Positions 26,939-35,238 of a DNA stretch of 64,000 bases are shown in pieces. This DNA comes from Cohnella sp. GbtcB17 (GTDB taxonomy: Bacteria; Bacillota; Bacilli; Paenibacillales; Paenibacillaceae). Every line of letters begins with the position of its first letter. Positions within the stretch are counted from its first letter, which is position 1. The position numbers were made by a program, and so were the translations under genes. The stretch covers positions 1 through 64,000 of the forward strand of contig NZ_JAGXJW010000045.1 of NCBI RefSeq assembly GCF_019091135.1, read 5' to 3'. Under the pieces are notes generated by a model. That model was not told the origin of the DNA and searched no databases. It saw only the letters and a program-made list of their open reading frames with translations.

Positions 26939-26982
26939 AAAAAAGCCGCCCGCTTATTCTCCTATTGTATAGGAATAAGCGG
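26939..26982 (-). terminator. Terminator or operator-like hairpin upstream of the SufR-like gene
   Basis: A 10-bp stem CCGCTTATTC with GAATAAGCGG, extended inward by CCTAT/ATAGG, is followed on the minus strand by a GC-rich stretch and T6. It would end the transcript arriving from 27006. Its symmetry and position just before the regulator also allow a role as an operator. Confidence 0.65.
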
Positions 26983-27005
26983 ACAGCGTAAATTGCCAAT
27001 CCACG

Positions 27006-27446
27006 TCAACGCGGCTGCTCCCATGGATCGAGCTCGCGGCGCAAGTACAGCTTGACCGACTCAGAAAACGAGTCGAGCAGCTCCTTGAGCTCGCCGGTCA
27101 TCGGATGCAGCTGCTGACGCTGCCACAGATCGTAGTCCTGCACAAGCGGTCTGCGAAGCGATACGAGCGAGCGCAGACGCTCGGCCAGGCGTTCGTCGAT
27201 GACGCCCTCGCCGCCGATGACGCCGACGATATCCTCGTAGCTGCCCGCGTCCCGCATCATGAAGCCGTCGATGAGGAAGCTGCCGACGTCGGTCACGATC
27301 TCGAGCGCCAGATGCAGGCAGCGCTCCTGCGCCAGCCCCTGAAGCAGATCGCCCTTCCAGGCGCCCGCGATTCCGGATGCAGCTTCGCCCAGATCCGGCA
27401 CGCAGCGCAGCCGGCTCGCGATCGCTTCCCTGTTTACATAATACAT
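27006..27446 (-). CDS. DUF86 / HepT-like protein (YutE family)
   Basis: A 146-residue all-alpha protein with the YutE-type start MYYVNREAIASRLRCV and the family block ALEIVTDVGSFLIDGFMMRDAGSYEDIVGVI. Relatives include HepT-type toxins (RNase or antitoxin-AMPylated), whose R-x4-6-H motif is not clearly present here. No MNT nucleotidyltransferase partner lies next to it, so this looks like the chromosomal solo YutE form rather than a toxin-antitoxin pair. Function unknown. Confidence 0.75.
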   Translation of the reverse strand: MYYVNREAIASRLRCVPDLGEAASGIAGAWKGDLLQGLAQERCLHLALEIVTDVGSFLIDGFMMRDAGSYEDIVGVIGGEGVIDERLAERLRSLVSLRRPLVQDYDLWQRQQLHPMTGELKELLDSFSESVKLYLRRELDPWEQPR

Positions 27447-27456
27447 GCCATCACCC

Positions 27457-27594
27457 TCAATCCTTCTTGCCGCGCTTGCTGCGCCCTTTGCGCCGCAGCC
27501 AGTAGACCATCACCAGCGCGCTGATGATGATCACCAGCAAATAAGTCATCATTTCGTACAAGTCACCGGCGCCGGAGTCGGTCGTCGTGTTCAC
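27457..27594 (-). CDS. Small single-pass membrane protein (45 residues)
   Basis: A short frame from GTG 27594 to TGA 27457 encodes 45 residues: an acidic/Ser-Gly N-terminus (VNTTTDSGAGDLYEMM), one strong transmembrane helix (TYLLVIIISALVMVYWL) and a basic tail (RRKGRSKRGKKD). The positive tail predicts an N-out, C-in orientation. GGGAG lies 9-10 bases before the start. It fits between the Dabb and DUF86 genes on the same strand with short gaps. I do not recognise the family; the layout of charge and helix makes a real gene likely. Confidence 0.65.
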   Translation of the reverse strand: MNTTTDSGAGDLYEMMTYLLVIIISALVMVYWLRRKGRSKRGKKD

Positions 27595-27609
27595 GCGCTT
27601 TCGCTCCCT

Positions 27610-27897
27610 TTAGCTCTCGTAGTCGACGACGGCCTGCGCTTCGCGCGCGACCGACATATGCTCGATAACCTTTTTGTGCTCCGGATGCACCTGATAAGCC
27701 TGCATGTCCTCGAGCGAGGCGAACTTCGTCACAAGCGAGATATCGTAGGAGCGTTCGGAATGAACGACGTCCGTGCCGACCTCGATCGACAGCAGCTGTT
27801 CGATTTTCCCTTCCATGTTGCGCAGCACGTCCGCCGTTCTGGCGACGCTCTCGGGGCTGCGATCCTTCAATTTAAACAATACGATATGGGTCAGCAT
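27610..27897 (-). CDS. Dabb (stress-responsive A/B barrel) family protein
   Basis: A 95-residue protein beginning MLTHIVLFKLKDRS and carrying the Dabb pattern with SYDISLVTKFASLEDMQAYQVHPEHKKV. These are dimeric ferredoxin-like barrel proteins of mostly unknown role, some induced by stress. ATG 27897 is chosen (AAGGGG upstream) over a longer start at 27927. Possibly in one transcript with the small membrane protein gene, whose start is 15 bases beyond its stop. Confidence 0.85.
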   Translation of the reverse strand: MLTHIVLFKLKDRSPESVARTADVLRNMEGKIEQLLSIEVGTDVVHSERSYDISLVTKFASLEDMQAYQVHPEHKKVIEHMSVAREAQAVVDYES

Positions 27898-28014
27898 ACG
27901 TTTGTCCCCTTTCTGGATTGTGCGCATGTATCCGTCCGACTATCCCGCATGTCCGTCCGGCGCGGCGCGCATACTATACGCATTCTCGCTGGACGCCGCG
28001 GAAGGAGGCAGGTC

Positions 28015-28266
28015 ATGCGGCTCACTTATACGATTGTCTTCACGGTGATCGGACTTGCGCTATGCTTGTTCAACGCGACGGGATACGATCCCCACAACGC
28101 CTTTTTGTTCATGTTCAGCGTGCCGATCTGGTTCGTGGAGCTGTTCGGCGACATTCACAAGGTCAGCGTGATCGGCATGTACGCGCTCACCGTGCTCAGC
28201 TACGCCGTCATCGGGGCGGTCTGCGATTATTTGATCGCCAGGCTCTACCGACGAAGAAGCGCCTGA
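28015..28266 (+). CDS. Small hydrophobic membrane protein, unknown
   Basis: An 83-residue protein with three hydrophobic segments (residues about 4-21, 27-44 and 50-76) and a basic end LYRRRSA. GAAGGAGG precedes the ATG, so expression is likely. I recognise no family. It is divergent from the Dabb gene and is followed after 35 bases by a strong terminator. Confidence 0.65.
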   Translation: MRLTYTIVFTVIGLALCLFNATGYDPHNAFLFMFSVPIWFVELFGDIHKVSVIGMYALTVLSYAVIGAVCDYLIARLYRRRSA

Positions 28267-28297
28267 AGACTGGGACGGGAGCGGACAAGCAGCGTTA

Positions 28298-28328
28298 TGA
28301 AAAAAAGGAGCCGGCAACGGCTCCTTTC
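28298..28328. terminator. Bidirectional terminator
   Basis: Stem GGAGCCG, loop GCAA, CGGCTCC, flanked by an A-run on the left and CTTTCTCCTTT on the right, so it can serve both the small membrane protein gene and the convergent CuA-protein gene. Confidence 0.75.
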
Positions 28329-28346
28329 TCCTTTGCGCAAGGATCG

Positions 28347-28742
28347 TTATTCGACGACGATCGTGGACTTCATGGTCGAGTGGCCTTGTCCGCACATGAT
28401 CGAGCAATGAATCTCGATCGTCTTGCCCTTGTCGCTCTCCGGGAACGTGTAATCGGCCTCGGGATTTTCCTGGGTGAGGTCGAGATTGGCGGCCTGGATT
28501 GCCGCGCCGTGCACGCCCAGCTTGTTCGAAAATTTGATCTTGTAGTTGGTGCCGGCCTTCACGTGATACTCCGCTTGATCGAACTTGTACCCTGCCGATG
28601 TCGCGGTGATCTTCAGCAGCTCCTGGCCTTCGGCCAAGCCAGCTTCCTCGCTCTCGGGCTTCGCCGGCAGATCGTTAGCCAAGAGGTACACAGCAAAAAG
28701 ACAGGCCACGACAAGCAAAGCCGGCATGATCCATTTAAACAT
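28347..28742 (-). CDS. Stand-alone CuA (cytochrome c oxidase subunit II-like) cupredoxin
   Basis: A 131-residue protein with one N-terminal membrane anchor (residues about 4-22) and an extracellular cupredoxin domain. It holds a complete CuA ligand set: His78 (GVHGAA), then C113-x3-C117-x3-H121-x2-M124 in HCSIMCGQGHSTM. It lacks the two-helix hairpin of genuine oxidase subunit II, and no other oxidase genes are adjacent. It may store or deliver copper or electrons to an oxidase or to nitrous-oxide-type chemistry. A GGGGGAG site precedes the ATG. Confidence 0.85.
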   Translation of the reverse strand: MFKWIMPALLVVACLFAVYLLANDLPAKPESEEAGLAEGQELLKITATSAGYKFDQAEYHVKAGTNYKIKFSNKLGVHGAAIQAANLDLTQENPEADYTFPESDKGKTIEIHCSIMCGQGHSTMKSTIVVE

Positions 28743-28888
28743 CGTTGCTCCCCCTGCTTCCTCGGAATGTCTACCTCTTATATTACCTAAAAGGGGCGCT
28801 TTAACTCAACTATTGACGACGTGAAAGCGTCAACTTTTTTTCACATTTGACAATTTAATGAACGTCCTTCTAATAATTTTTTCCATTT

Positions 28889-29296
28889 TTACGATTTTAA
28901 ATCATCGTCCTTGCTTTTGCTTTTCAACGCCTGAATGGCCTGCTTCAGCCGCTCCGGCAGCGGCAGGCCGAGCCGCCCGCAGTTTTCGACGACGGAGATC
29001 AGCTCGTTGGCCAAATAAAAATAGGTGGCGCCTCCCATGACCGCGTTCGTGCCGAGCAATTGGTCGATCCGGTGGCAGACGAGCAGCACGAGCAGCATCA
29101 GCCCCTTTTTCGCCAATCCCCTGAAGCCCGTCCGGCTGTTCAAACCGGGACCCGACCGAATCGCCGCATACACGCCCGTCACATAATCGACGCCCATCGC
29201 GACGACCAGCAGCGTCAGCGCCTCGCTCCACAGGCCGAATGCAAAAGTGAGCACGGAGCCGGCCACGGCAATCGCGCAATTCATCGTCCAGGACAT
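28889..29296 (-). CDS. Phage holin family protein (holin 4 / TcdE-like)
   Basis: A 135-residue protein with three membrane segments and the holin-4 family pattern VVAMGVDYVTGVYAAIRSGPGLNSRTGFRGLAKKG. Such holins form pores that release endolysins or toxins. No endolysin, capsid or tail gene is near, so it is not part of a visible prophage; stand-alone chromosomal copies are common in Paenibacillaceae. GGAGGG lies 7 bases before the ATG. Confidence 0.85.
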   Translation of the reverse strand: MSWTMNCAIAVAGSVLTFAFGLWSEALTLLVVAMGVDYVTGVYAAIRSGPGLNSRTGFRGLAKKGLMLLVLLVCHRIDQLLGTNAVMGGATYFYLANELISVVENCGRLGLPLPERLKQAIQALKSKSKDDDLKS

Positions 29297-29502
29297 CCTG
29301 CTTCCCTCCCCCGAGCCGTATTGTTGTCCGGTGTACGCCGGCAGGCTCCGTACAGCTTATGCGTTCAGGACAAGACCCGAGGCGGCATAGTCCCTCCGGA
29401 ACTTGTCTTGATCTGCATCAGCGTGAGGTTGCTTGGATGGGGGTAAGGACCCTTGAACGGATCACAAGTCTATTTCAATTAGATGGAGCAGGAGGGATCG
29501 CG

Positions 29503-30363
29503 ATGTCGCACTATGTGGAAAGCGAACAAGGTATCCGTATTTTCGTCGAGGATATCGGAGCCGGCACGCCCGTCATCTTCCTTCACGGCTGGCCGCTCAA
29601 TCACAAGATGTTCGAATATCAATTCCTTGAGCTCCCAAGGCTCGGCTACAGGTGCATCGGTATCGATCTGCGCGGCTTCGGCAAGTCCGACGCGTCGTGG
29701 GACGGCTATAACTACTGCAGCTTGGCTGACGACGTGAAGGCGGTGATCGATCGGCTTGGCATTACCGGCGCCACGCTTGTCGGCTTTTCCCTCGGGGGAG
29801 CCGTCGCCGTCCGCTACATGGCCCGCCATTTAGGACACGGTATTTCCAAGCTGCTGCTTGTCGGGGCCGCCGCGCCTTCGTTCGTGCAGCGCGAGGACTT
29901 TGTGCTCGGCACGCCGCCGGACAAGGTCGACGATATGATCCTGCAAGCGTACGCCGACCGGCCGGCGCTCGCCGCCCAATTCGGCAAAATGCTGACGGCC
30001 GCCAAGCCGAGCGCCGGCATGGCCGCCTGGCTGCAGTCGCTCGCCTTCGAAGCGTCCGCCGTCGGCACCTACAAAGCGCTGGAGTCGCTTCGCACCGAAG
30101 ACCTGAGGGAGGACTTGCCGCTCATTCGCGTTCCAACGGCGATCTTCCACGGGGTCCAGGACGAGATCTGTCCGTTCGGGCTGGCCGAGGAGATGCACCG
30201 CCTCGTCCCGGGATCGGCGCTCCATCGCTTCGAGGAAAGCGGACACGCGCTGCTGTTCGACGAGCCGCAGCTGTTCAGCGAGCGCTTGACGGCGTTTCTC
30301 GCGGATACGGTCGTCGTGCCCGAGCCGATCGAGGTAGCGCCCGAACAGACGCCGATTTTATAA
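29503..30363 (+). CDS. Alpha/beta hydrolase
   Basis: A 286-residue alpha/beta hydrolase of the haloperoxidase/esterase-like group. The oxyanion-hole motif is FLHGWPLNHK, the nucleophile elbow GFSLGGAVA, the acid Asp probably in VQDEICPFG, and the catalytic His in ESGHALLFDEP. The ATG at 29503 has GCAGGAGGG upstream. The natural substrate is unknown. It ends in a strong bidirectional terminator shared with the convergent esterase gene. Confidence 0.85.
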   Translation: MSHYVESEQGIRIFVEDIGAGTPVIFLHGWPLNHKMFEYQFLELPRLGYRCIGIDLRGFGKSDASWDGYNYCSLADDVKAVIDRLGITGATLVGFSLGGAVAVRYMARHLGHGISKLLLVGAAAPSFVQREDFVLGTPPDKVDDMILQAYADRPALAAQFGKMLTAAKPSAGMAAWLQSLAFEASAVGTYKALESLRTEDLREDLPLIRVPTAIFHGVQDEICPFGLAEEMHRLVPGSALHRFEESGHALLFDEPQLFSERLTAFLADTVVVPEPIEVAPEQTPIL

Positions 30364-30380
30364 TAGCAGCGCCTATGCGT

Positions 30381-30424
30381 AAAGAAGGCTTGCTCCGGAT
30401 GATCGTCCGGCGCAAGCCTTCTTT
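30381..30424. terminator. Bidirectional terminator between two convergent hydrolases
   Basis: A perfect 13-bp stem (AAAGAAGGCTTGC with GCAAGCCTTCTTT) with an inner CCGG/CCGG pairing. Confidence 0.85.
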
Positions 30425-30443
30425 TGCGGATAGCCTTCGCGAC

Positions 30444-31250
30444 TTAAAATCCTTGCGTCTTCAGCCAGGCCGCCGCAGCCGACGTCCAGCCGGACGCGAA
30501 CGGATGGTCCTCCGCCAATCCGATGCCGTGCGCGCCCTTGCTGTATACATGCAGGTCGAACGGCACGCCCTTCTCCCGCAGCGCGGCCGCGAACAGCAGG
30601 CTGTTCTCGACCGGAACCGCGGCGTCGTCCGACGTATGCCACAGAAAGGCCGGCGGCGTCTCCGCCGTCACGCGGCTCTCCGCGGACATCGCAGCTACGA
30701 GCGCGGCATCCGGCGACTCGCCGAGCAGATTCTGGCGGCTGCCCGCGTGCGTGTGCGGGTCCTTGAGCGTAATGACGGGGTAGCAGAGCACGATCAGGTC
30801 CGGCCGATCCGAAGCGCGCTCGATCTCGTCAGCCGCTTCGGGATTCGGACCTTCCCACTGCGTGCCTGCCGTAGCGACCAGGTGGCCGCCGGCCGAAAAT
30901 CCGAGCAGACCGACCCGGCCCGCGTCGATGCCGAATTCGGCGGCGCGGGCCCGCACCATGCGAACGGCGCGCAGGGCGTCGGCAAGCGGCGCAGGGTGCT
31001 TGTAAGGCGCGACGCGATAGCGCAGCACAAACGCGGATATGCCGAGTCCGTTCAACCACCTCGCGATCGGTTCGCCTTCATGGTCGGCTCGCATGCCGTA
31101 ACCGCCGCCCGGGGCTACGATGACGACCGGACGACCGGTCCCCTCCAGCAAATAAGGAAATAAGGCGGGCCGGTCCTCCGGTCCCTCGCCCTCGGCATAC
31201 GGAGCTCCGTCCGGCCAGAGAAGCCGTTCATCTGGGGTAAGCGCTGACAT
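30444..31250 (-). CDS. Alpha/beta hydrolase, BD-FAE / acetylxylan-esterase-like
   Basis: A 268-residue hydrolase with VVIVAPGGGYGMRADHEGEPIA (HGG-like oxyanion region), the nucleophile elbow LLGFSAGGHLVAT, the acid Asp in HTSDDAAVPVENS and the His in YSKGAHGIGL. This set is typical of small carbohydrate esterases that remove acetyl or feruloyl groups from plant polysaccharides, which fits the glycosidases later in the window. There is no signal peptide, so it would act on imported oligosaccharides. Confidence 0.85.
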   Translation of the reverse strand: MSALTPDERLLWPDGAPYAEGEGPEDRPALFPYLLEGTGRPVVIVAPGGGYGMRADHEGEPIARWLNGLGISAFVLRYRVAPYKHPAPLADALRAVRMVRARAAEFGIDAGRVGLLGFSAGGHLVATAGTQWEGPNPEAADEIERASDRPDLIVLCYPVITLKDPHTHAGSRQNLLGESPDAALVAAMSAESRVTAETPPAFLWHTSDDAAVPVENSLLFAAALREKGVPFDLHVYSKGAHGIGLAEDHPFASGWTSAAAAWLKTQGF

Positions 31251-31350
31251 TTTCGCACCTCGATCGAATAAGAATCGTCTTTCATCATCCTATATCCTAG
31301 CACAACGCTCTCCATTTGCCGATAGATTCGCCGCAATTCGCAATCATCCG

Positions 31351-31379
31351 TTGCCAAGCCCGCGCGCTCGTGCTACTAT
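31351..31379 (+). promoter_or_regulatory. Promoter of the IMP dehydrogenase gene
   Basis: TTGCCA, 17 bases, then TACTAT, ending 43 bases before the GTG start; each box matches the consensus at five of six positions. Confidence 0.6.
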
Positions 31380-31422
31380 TGTTAAAATTTATCGAGCGAG
31401 AGCTATGGGAGGACGATAGACT

Positions 31423-32922
31423 GTGGCCAAATATTATACCGAACCTTCGCGCACGTTCAGCGAATATTTGCTTATTCCGAACCTGACGAGGCGCGATTGC
31501 ACGACCGAACGCGTCTCGCTCCGAACGCCGATCGTCAAGCACGGCCGCGGCGAGCAGCCCCGCCTGTCGCTCAACATCCCCTTCTCCTCCGCCGTCATGC
31601 AATCCGTGTCCGACGACGTCATGGCGGTCGCGCTCGCCCGCAGCGGCGGCATCTCGTTCATCTTCGGCTCCCAGTCCGTCGCCGAGCAAGCCCGAATGGT
31701 CGGCAAAGCCAAAGCGTTCAAGGCCGGCTTCGTCGTAAGCCGCTCCAATCTTACGCCGGATCACACGCTCGCCGACGTCAAGGCGCTCAAGGCGTCGACC
31801 GGCCATTCGACCGTCGCGATCACGGACGACGGCACGCCGCGCGGCAAGCTGCTGGGCATCGTCACGAGCCGGGATTACCGCGACAGCCGCGACCCTGCAG
31901 ACAAGCCGATCCGAGCGTTCATGACGCCCTTCGCCTCGCTCGTCTGCGGCCGGTCGGGCATCACGCTCCCGGAAGCGAACGACCTCATCTGGGAGCACAA
32001 GCTTAACGTCCTGCCGGTCGTGGACGAGACGCAGCGGCTCGAGCATCTCGTTTTCCGCAAAGACTACGACGCCCACAAGGAATATCCCCTCCAGCTCCTC
32101 GACGCCAACAAAAGCTACGTCGTCGGCGCCGGCACCAACACCCGCGACTACGAAGAGCGCGTGCCCGCCCTCGTCGCGGCCGGCGCGGACATCCTCGTCA
32201 TCGACGCCTCCGACGGCTACAGCGAATGGCAGCGCGATACGATCGAATATATCAAGTCGAACTTCGACATCCCGGTCGGCGCCGGTAATATCGTCGACCG
32301 CGAAGGCTTCAGGTATCTCGTGGCGGCCGGCGCCGACTTCGTCAAGGTCGGGATCGGCGGCGGCTCCATCTGCATCACCCGCGAGCAGAAGGGCATCGGA
32401 CGCGGCCAGGCTTCCGCACTGATCGAGGTTGCCGAGGAGAGAGATCGTTATTATGAGGAGACCGGCATCTATGTCCCCCTTTGCTCCGACGGCGGTATCG
32501 TTCACGATTACCACATTACGCTCGCGCTGGCCATGGGCGCCGACTTCGTCATGATGGGCCGTTACTTCGCCCGGTTCGACGAGAGTCCGACGCGCAAGCT
32601 GAAGGTCGGCAACAACTTTGTGAAGGAATTTTGGGGCGAGGGCTCGAATCGCGCGCGCAACTGGCAGCGGTACGACAGCGGCGGCAAGGAAAACCTGCTG
32701 TTCGAGGAAGGCGTCGACTCTTACGTGCCTTATGCGGGCGGCCTGCAGGAGAATCTCGACAAGACGCTCGGCAAAATCAAGTCCACGATGTGCAATTGCG
32801 GCTCGGTCAGCATCCCCGAGCTGCAGCGCGAGGCCCGCATCACGCTCGTGTCCGCGACCAGCCTCGTCGAAGGCGGCGCGCACGACGTCATGATCAAAGA
32901 AACCGGCTTGTCCGGGGATTGA
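31423..32922 (+). CDS. guaB: IMP dehydrogenase, protozoan (Tritrichomonas)-like type
   Basis: A 499-residue enzyme that would oxidise IMP to XMP with NAD, the committed step to GTP. A catalytic TIM barrel is interrupted by a CBS region (about 105-215, with [14 protein letters not shown]). The catalytic Cys lies in [19 protein letters not shown]. That motif, [11 protein letters not shown] and the C-terminal STMCNCGS closely resemble the divergent IMPDH of Tritrichomonas foetus rather than standard bacterial GuaB (GIGPGSICTTR). Start GTG at 31423 with GGGAGGA 10 bases upstream. Whether a conventional guaB exists elsewhere is unknown. Flanked by its own promoter and terminator. Confidence 0.88.
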   Translation: MAKYYTEPSRTFSEYLLIPNLTRRDCTTERVSLRTPIVKHGRGEQPRLSLNIPFSSAVMQSVSDDVMAVALARSGGISFIFGSQSVAEQARMVGKAKAFKAGFVVSRSNLTPDHTLADVKALKASTGHSTVAITDDGTPRGKLLGIVTSRDYRDSRDPADKPIRAFMTPFASLVCGRSGITLPEANDLIWEHKLNVLPVVDETQRLEHLVFRKDYDAHKEYPLQLLDANKSYVVGAGTNTRDYEERVPALVAAGADILVIDASDGYSEWQRDTIEYIKSNFDIPVGAGNIVDREGFRYLVAAGADFVKVGIGGGSICITREQKGIGRGQASALIEVAEERDRYYEETGIYVPLCSDGGIVHDYHITLALAMGADFVMMGRYFARFDESPTRKLKVGNNFVKEFWGEGSNRARNWQRYDSGGKENLLFEEGVDSYVPYAGGLQENLDKTLGKIKSTMCNCGSVSIPELQREARITLVSATSLVEGGAHDVMIKETGLSGD

Positions 32923-32935
32923 TGCATACGAGCTT

Positions 32936-32967
32936 CGGCCCGCGTTCCGGCGACGGAACGCGGGCCG
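32936..32967 (+). terminator. Terminator after the IMP dehydrogenase gene
   Basis: A perfect 14-bp stem (CGGCCCGCGTTCCG with its complement, loop GCGA), followed by ATTTAAATTTAAATTTTT. Confidence 0.85.
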
Positions 32968-33046
32968 ATTTAAATTTAAATTTTTGACGGATTAGACGTG
33001 CCAGAATCGCCTGCCTTCGCCACGAACGATGCCAATTTTTCTCCTG

Positions 33047-33343
33047 CATGCCATTATCCCATTCGTTCAGGATGAGGTTATTCGCCGAAATTCCGGACCA
33101 GCTATCGCGCAAAAGTACACGATTGATTCCAGCAGCCATAAGCAATTTCGCCCATCGCGCAAAAATGCAGGATCTTCACCATAAAACACTCTATTTCTCC
33201 GACAAAGACCTGCTGCCATACACTTTCTCCTAGGCCCCTAATCGGATTGGAATCTCCCCCTCTTTCATCTAAAGTCTTCACCGTCCGGCCAGATATAGCG
33301 AATCTAGGAAATGCGCCGCCTGAGCGAATGGGATAATGGCATG
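33047..33343. mobile_element. MITE-like element with CCATTATCCC terminal repeats
   Basis: A 297-bp unit bounded by 25-bp inverted repeats that match at 24 of 25 positions (left CATGCCATTATCCC then ATTCGTTCAGG; right the complement, one T/C change). Its outer 14 bases match the ends of the IS1595-like element at 12798 apart from one base at the left end of that element. CATG flanks both sides of the CCATTATCCC core and may be a target duplication. The one open frame of note (33048-33233) has no ribosome site and begins inside the repeat. The 32923-33491 gap holds this element plus two terminators and nothing else seen. Confidence 0.75.
33104..33240. repeat. Degenerate internal repeats in the MITE-like element
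   Basis: Two 20-base copies starting ATCGCGCAAAA (33104 and 33154, 17 of 20 identical) lie exactly 50 bases apart. A second recurring block, CCATA followed by TTTC-CC, occurs at 33136, 33179 and 33216. The spacing (about 37-50) recalls the array in the larger element, although the unit sequence differs. Confidence 0.45.
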
Positions 33344-33429
33344 AGCGGGCGAAAAAGGCATACTAGGCTGCGGCGGGCGGCGAGTATCGGGCCAACCAAG
33401 TCCCTTCTCGCCCGGTACAACGGCTTCCA

Positions 33430-33465
33430 AAATAAAAGAAAAACCCAAGGCTGTACTTCGCCTTG
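33430..33465 (-). terminator. Terminator after pstB
   Basis: Stem CAAGGC/GCCTTG (33446-33465) followed on the minus strand by GGGTTTTTCTTTTATT. Confidence 0.75.
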
Positions 33466-33491
33466 AGCTCAAAACGCTTGTTCACCCGGCA

Positions 33492-34253
33492 TCAGCCGAA
33501 TCGCCCGCTAATATAATCCTCGGTCCGCTGGTCGGACGGGTCGGAAAACAGCTTTTCCGTCGCGCTGTACTCGACGACTTCTCCGTTCAGGAAGAAGACG
33601 GTCTGGTGGGAGACGCGCGCCGCCTGGTGCATGTTATGCGTGACCATGACGATCGTGTAGCGGTCCTTCAGCTCCTGCGCGAGCTCCTCGATCTTGATCG
33701 TGGAGATCGGATCGAGCGCCGACGTCGCCTCGTCCATGAGCAGCACGTCGGGACCGACCGCCAGCGCGCGGGCGATGCATAGGCGCTGCTGCTGACCGCC
33801 CGAGAGGCTAAGCGCGGAGCGCTTCAGGTGGTCCTTGACCTCGTTCCAGAGCGCCGCGGAGCGCAGGCTGTTTTCGACGATCTCGTCAAGCTCGCGCCGC
33901 TTCGTGATGCCATGCAGCCGCGGCCCGTACGCCACGTTGTCGTAGATCGACTTGGGAAACGGATTCGGCTGCTGGAACACCATACCGACCTTTTTGCGCA
34001 GCGTCTCCACATGCACGTCTCCGCCGTAAATATCAGTTCCGCCGATCTCGATGCTGCCCTCCACCCGCGCGCCGGGTATCATGTCGTTCATCCGGTTCAG
34101 CGTACGGAGGAGCGTCGACTTGCCGCAGCCCGACGGGCCGATAAAGGCGGTAATCGCCCGCTGCGGAATTTCCAGAGAAACTTGCTTGAGTGCCTGAAAA
34201 GCGCCGTAAAACAAATTCAGTTTATTAATTTCGATGAGCGCCGTTGCTTGCAC
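33492..34253 (-). CDS. pstB: Phosphate ABC transporter ATP-binding protein
   Basis: A 253-residue ABC ATPase with Walker [11 protein letters not shown]-loop VFQQPNPFP, signature [15 protein letters not shown], Walker [14 protein letters not shown] and the switch His in [13 protein letters not shown]. The [14 protein letters not shown] segment is typical of PstB. It powers high-affinity phosphate uptake through PstC and PstA. The start is GTG with GGAGGAATTTATC upstream. It is the last gene of the pst operon and is followed by a terminator. Confidence 0.97.
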   Translation of the reverse strand: MQATALIEINKLNLFYGAFQALKQVSLEIPQRAITAFIGPSGCGKSTLLRTLNRMNDMIPGARVEGSIEIGGTDIYGGDVHVETLRKKVGMVFQQPNPFPKSIYDNVAYGPRLHGITKRRELDEIVENSLRSAALWNEVKDHLKRSALSLSGGQQQRLCIARALAVGPDVLLMDEATSALDPISTIKIEELAQELKDRYTIVMVTHNMHQAARVSHQTVFFLNGEVVEYSATEKLFSDPSDQRTEDYISGRFG

Positions 34254-34284
34254 GATAAATTCCTCCTTGAGTGCGAAAAAATAG

Positions 34285-35238
34285 CTAGCCTTTCATTTTG
34301 CGCGCCTTCATCCATAGCGGCAAACGGAATACGAGATTGATGGCCAATACGATCATAATAAGCACGGCCGTCGCCTTTTGGGCGATGTCGCCGGCGTCCG
34401 GCACGATCGCTTCGGACTGGACGTACCACAGGTGCACCGCAAGCGTCTCGCCCGGCGACAGCAGATTGAAGTCCCATAGCTCGCCGGAAGTAGTTACGCC
34501 AGCCGTCAATATGATGACGGCACTCTCGCCGAAGGCGCGTCCGGCGGTCAGACAGATGCCGGTGATGATGCCGTTCAAGGCGACCGGGATGAGCACGGTT
34601 CGAATCGTCTGCAAATGCGTGGAGCCGAGCGCGAATGAGGCATTCTTCAGCTCCGTCGGCACCGATCGCAGCGACTCCTCGGTCACGCGCGTCAGCATCG
34701 GCAGGTTCAGGAAGGCAAGGCTGACCGCGCCGCCTAAGATCGTCAGATCGAGATGGAAAATATCGACGAACAGGGAGATGCCGAACAGGCCGAAAATGAT
34801 CGACGGCACCGAAGACAGACCTTCGACGCATATGCGGATAAAAGCGATAAAGCGGTTGTCCGGCGCGAACTCCGCCAGGTAGATGCCAGCGGCCATGCCG
34901 AGCGGGATCGAGATCGCGAGCGAGAGGAACAGGATGTAAAAAGAGTTGAACAGCGCCGGGCCAATGCCCCCGCCTTCTTCGATCTCGCTCGGCAGCCCGG
35001 TCAGGAAGTCCCAGGTCAGATTCGGCAAGCCCTTGCGCAGCAGCATGAACAGCAGGCCGAGAATAAACAAGATGACGACAATACCCAGCGCCCACACGAA
35101 AACGTTAAATATCCGGTCGTTGCGGGCGGCCGCGCTTGACGATCTCGCGAACGCGTTCGCGCGGCGAACGGCCGCGGCTCCCGGATCGGAGCCGGGTGCC
35201 GGCGCGATCGGCGCGCCGTTTTTGGAGGAGTCGCTCAC
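34285..35238 (-). CDS. pstA: Phosphate ABC transporter permease PstA
   Basis: A 317-residue permease whose GTG start (35238) overlaps the pstC stop by three bases, giving coupled translation. A poorly conserved 45-residue cytoplasmic N-terminus (Ala/Pro rich) precedes six membrane helices. The permease loop is in [37 protein letters not shown], matching PstA. A longer upstream frame lies inside pstC and is not used here. Confidence 0.93.
   Translation of the reverse strand: MSDSSKNGAPIAPAPGSDPGAAAVRRANAFARSSSAAARNDRIFNVFVWALGIVVILFILGLLFMLLRKGLPNLTWDFLTGLPSEIEEGGGIGPALFNSFYILFLSLAISIPLGMAAGIYLAEFAPDNRFIAFIRICVEGLSSVPSIIFGLFGISLFVDIFHLDLTILGGAVSLAFLNLPMLTRVTEESLRSVPTELKNASFALGSTHLQTIRTVLIPVALNGIITGICLTAGRAFGESAVIILTAGVTTSGELWDFNLLSPGETLAVHLWYVQSEAIVPDAGDIAQKATAVLIMIVLAINLVFRLPLWMKARKMKG

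Noticed and set aside
27006-27446. HepT-MNT toxin-antitoxin pair
   Set aside because: There is no nucleotidyltransferase partner and no clear R-x4-6-H motif; it looks like the solo YutE-type protein.
28889-29296. Prophage remnant around the holin gene
   Set aside because: No other phage genes, attachment repeats or integrase nearby; solo holin genes are common in this group.
31297-32883. 528-residue minus-strand frame opposite the IMP dehydrogenase gene
   Set aside because: Antisense shadow; the plus strand encodes a complete enzyme with promoter, ribosome site and terminator.
33048-33233. 61-residue open frame inside the small element
   Set aside because: It starts within the terminal repeat, has no ribosome site and covers the internal repeats; no recognisable protein features.
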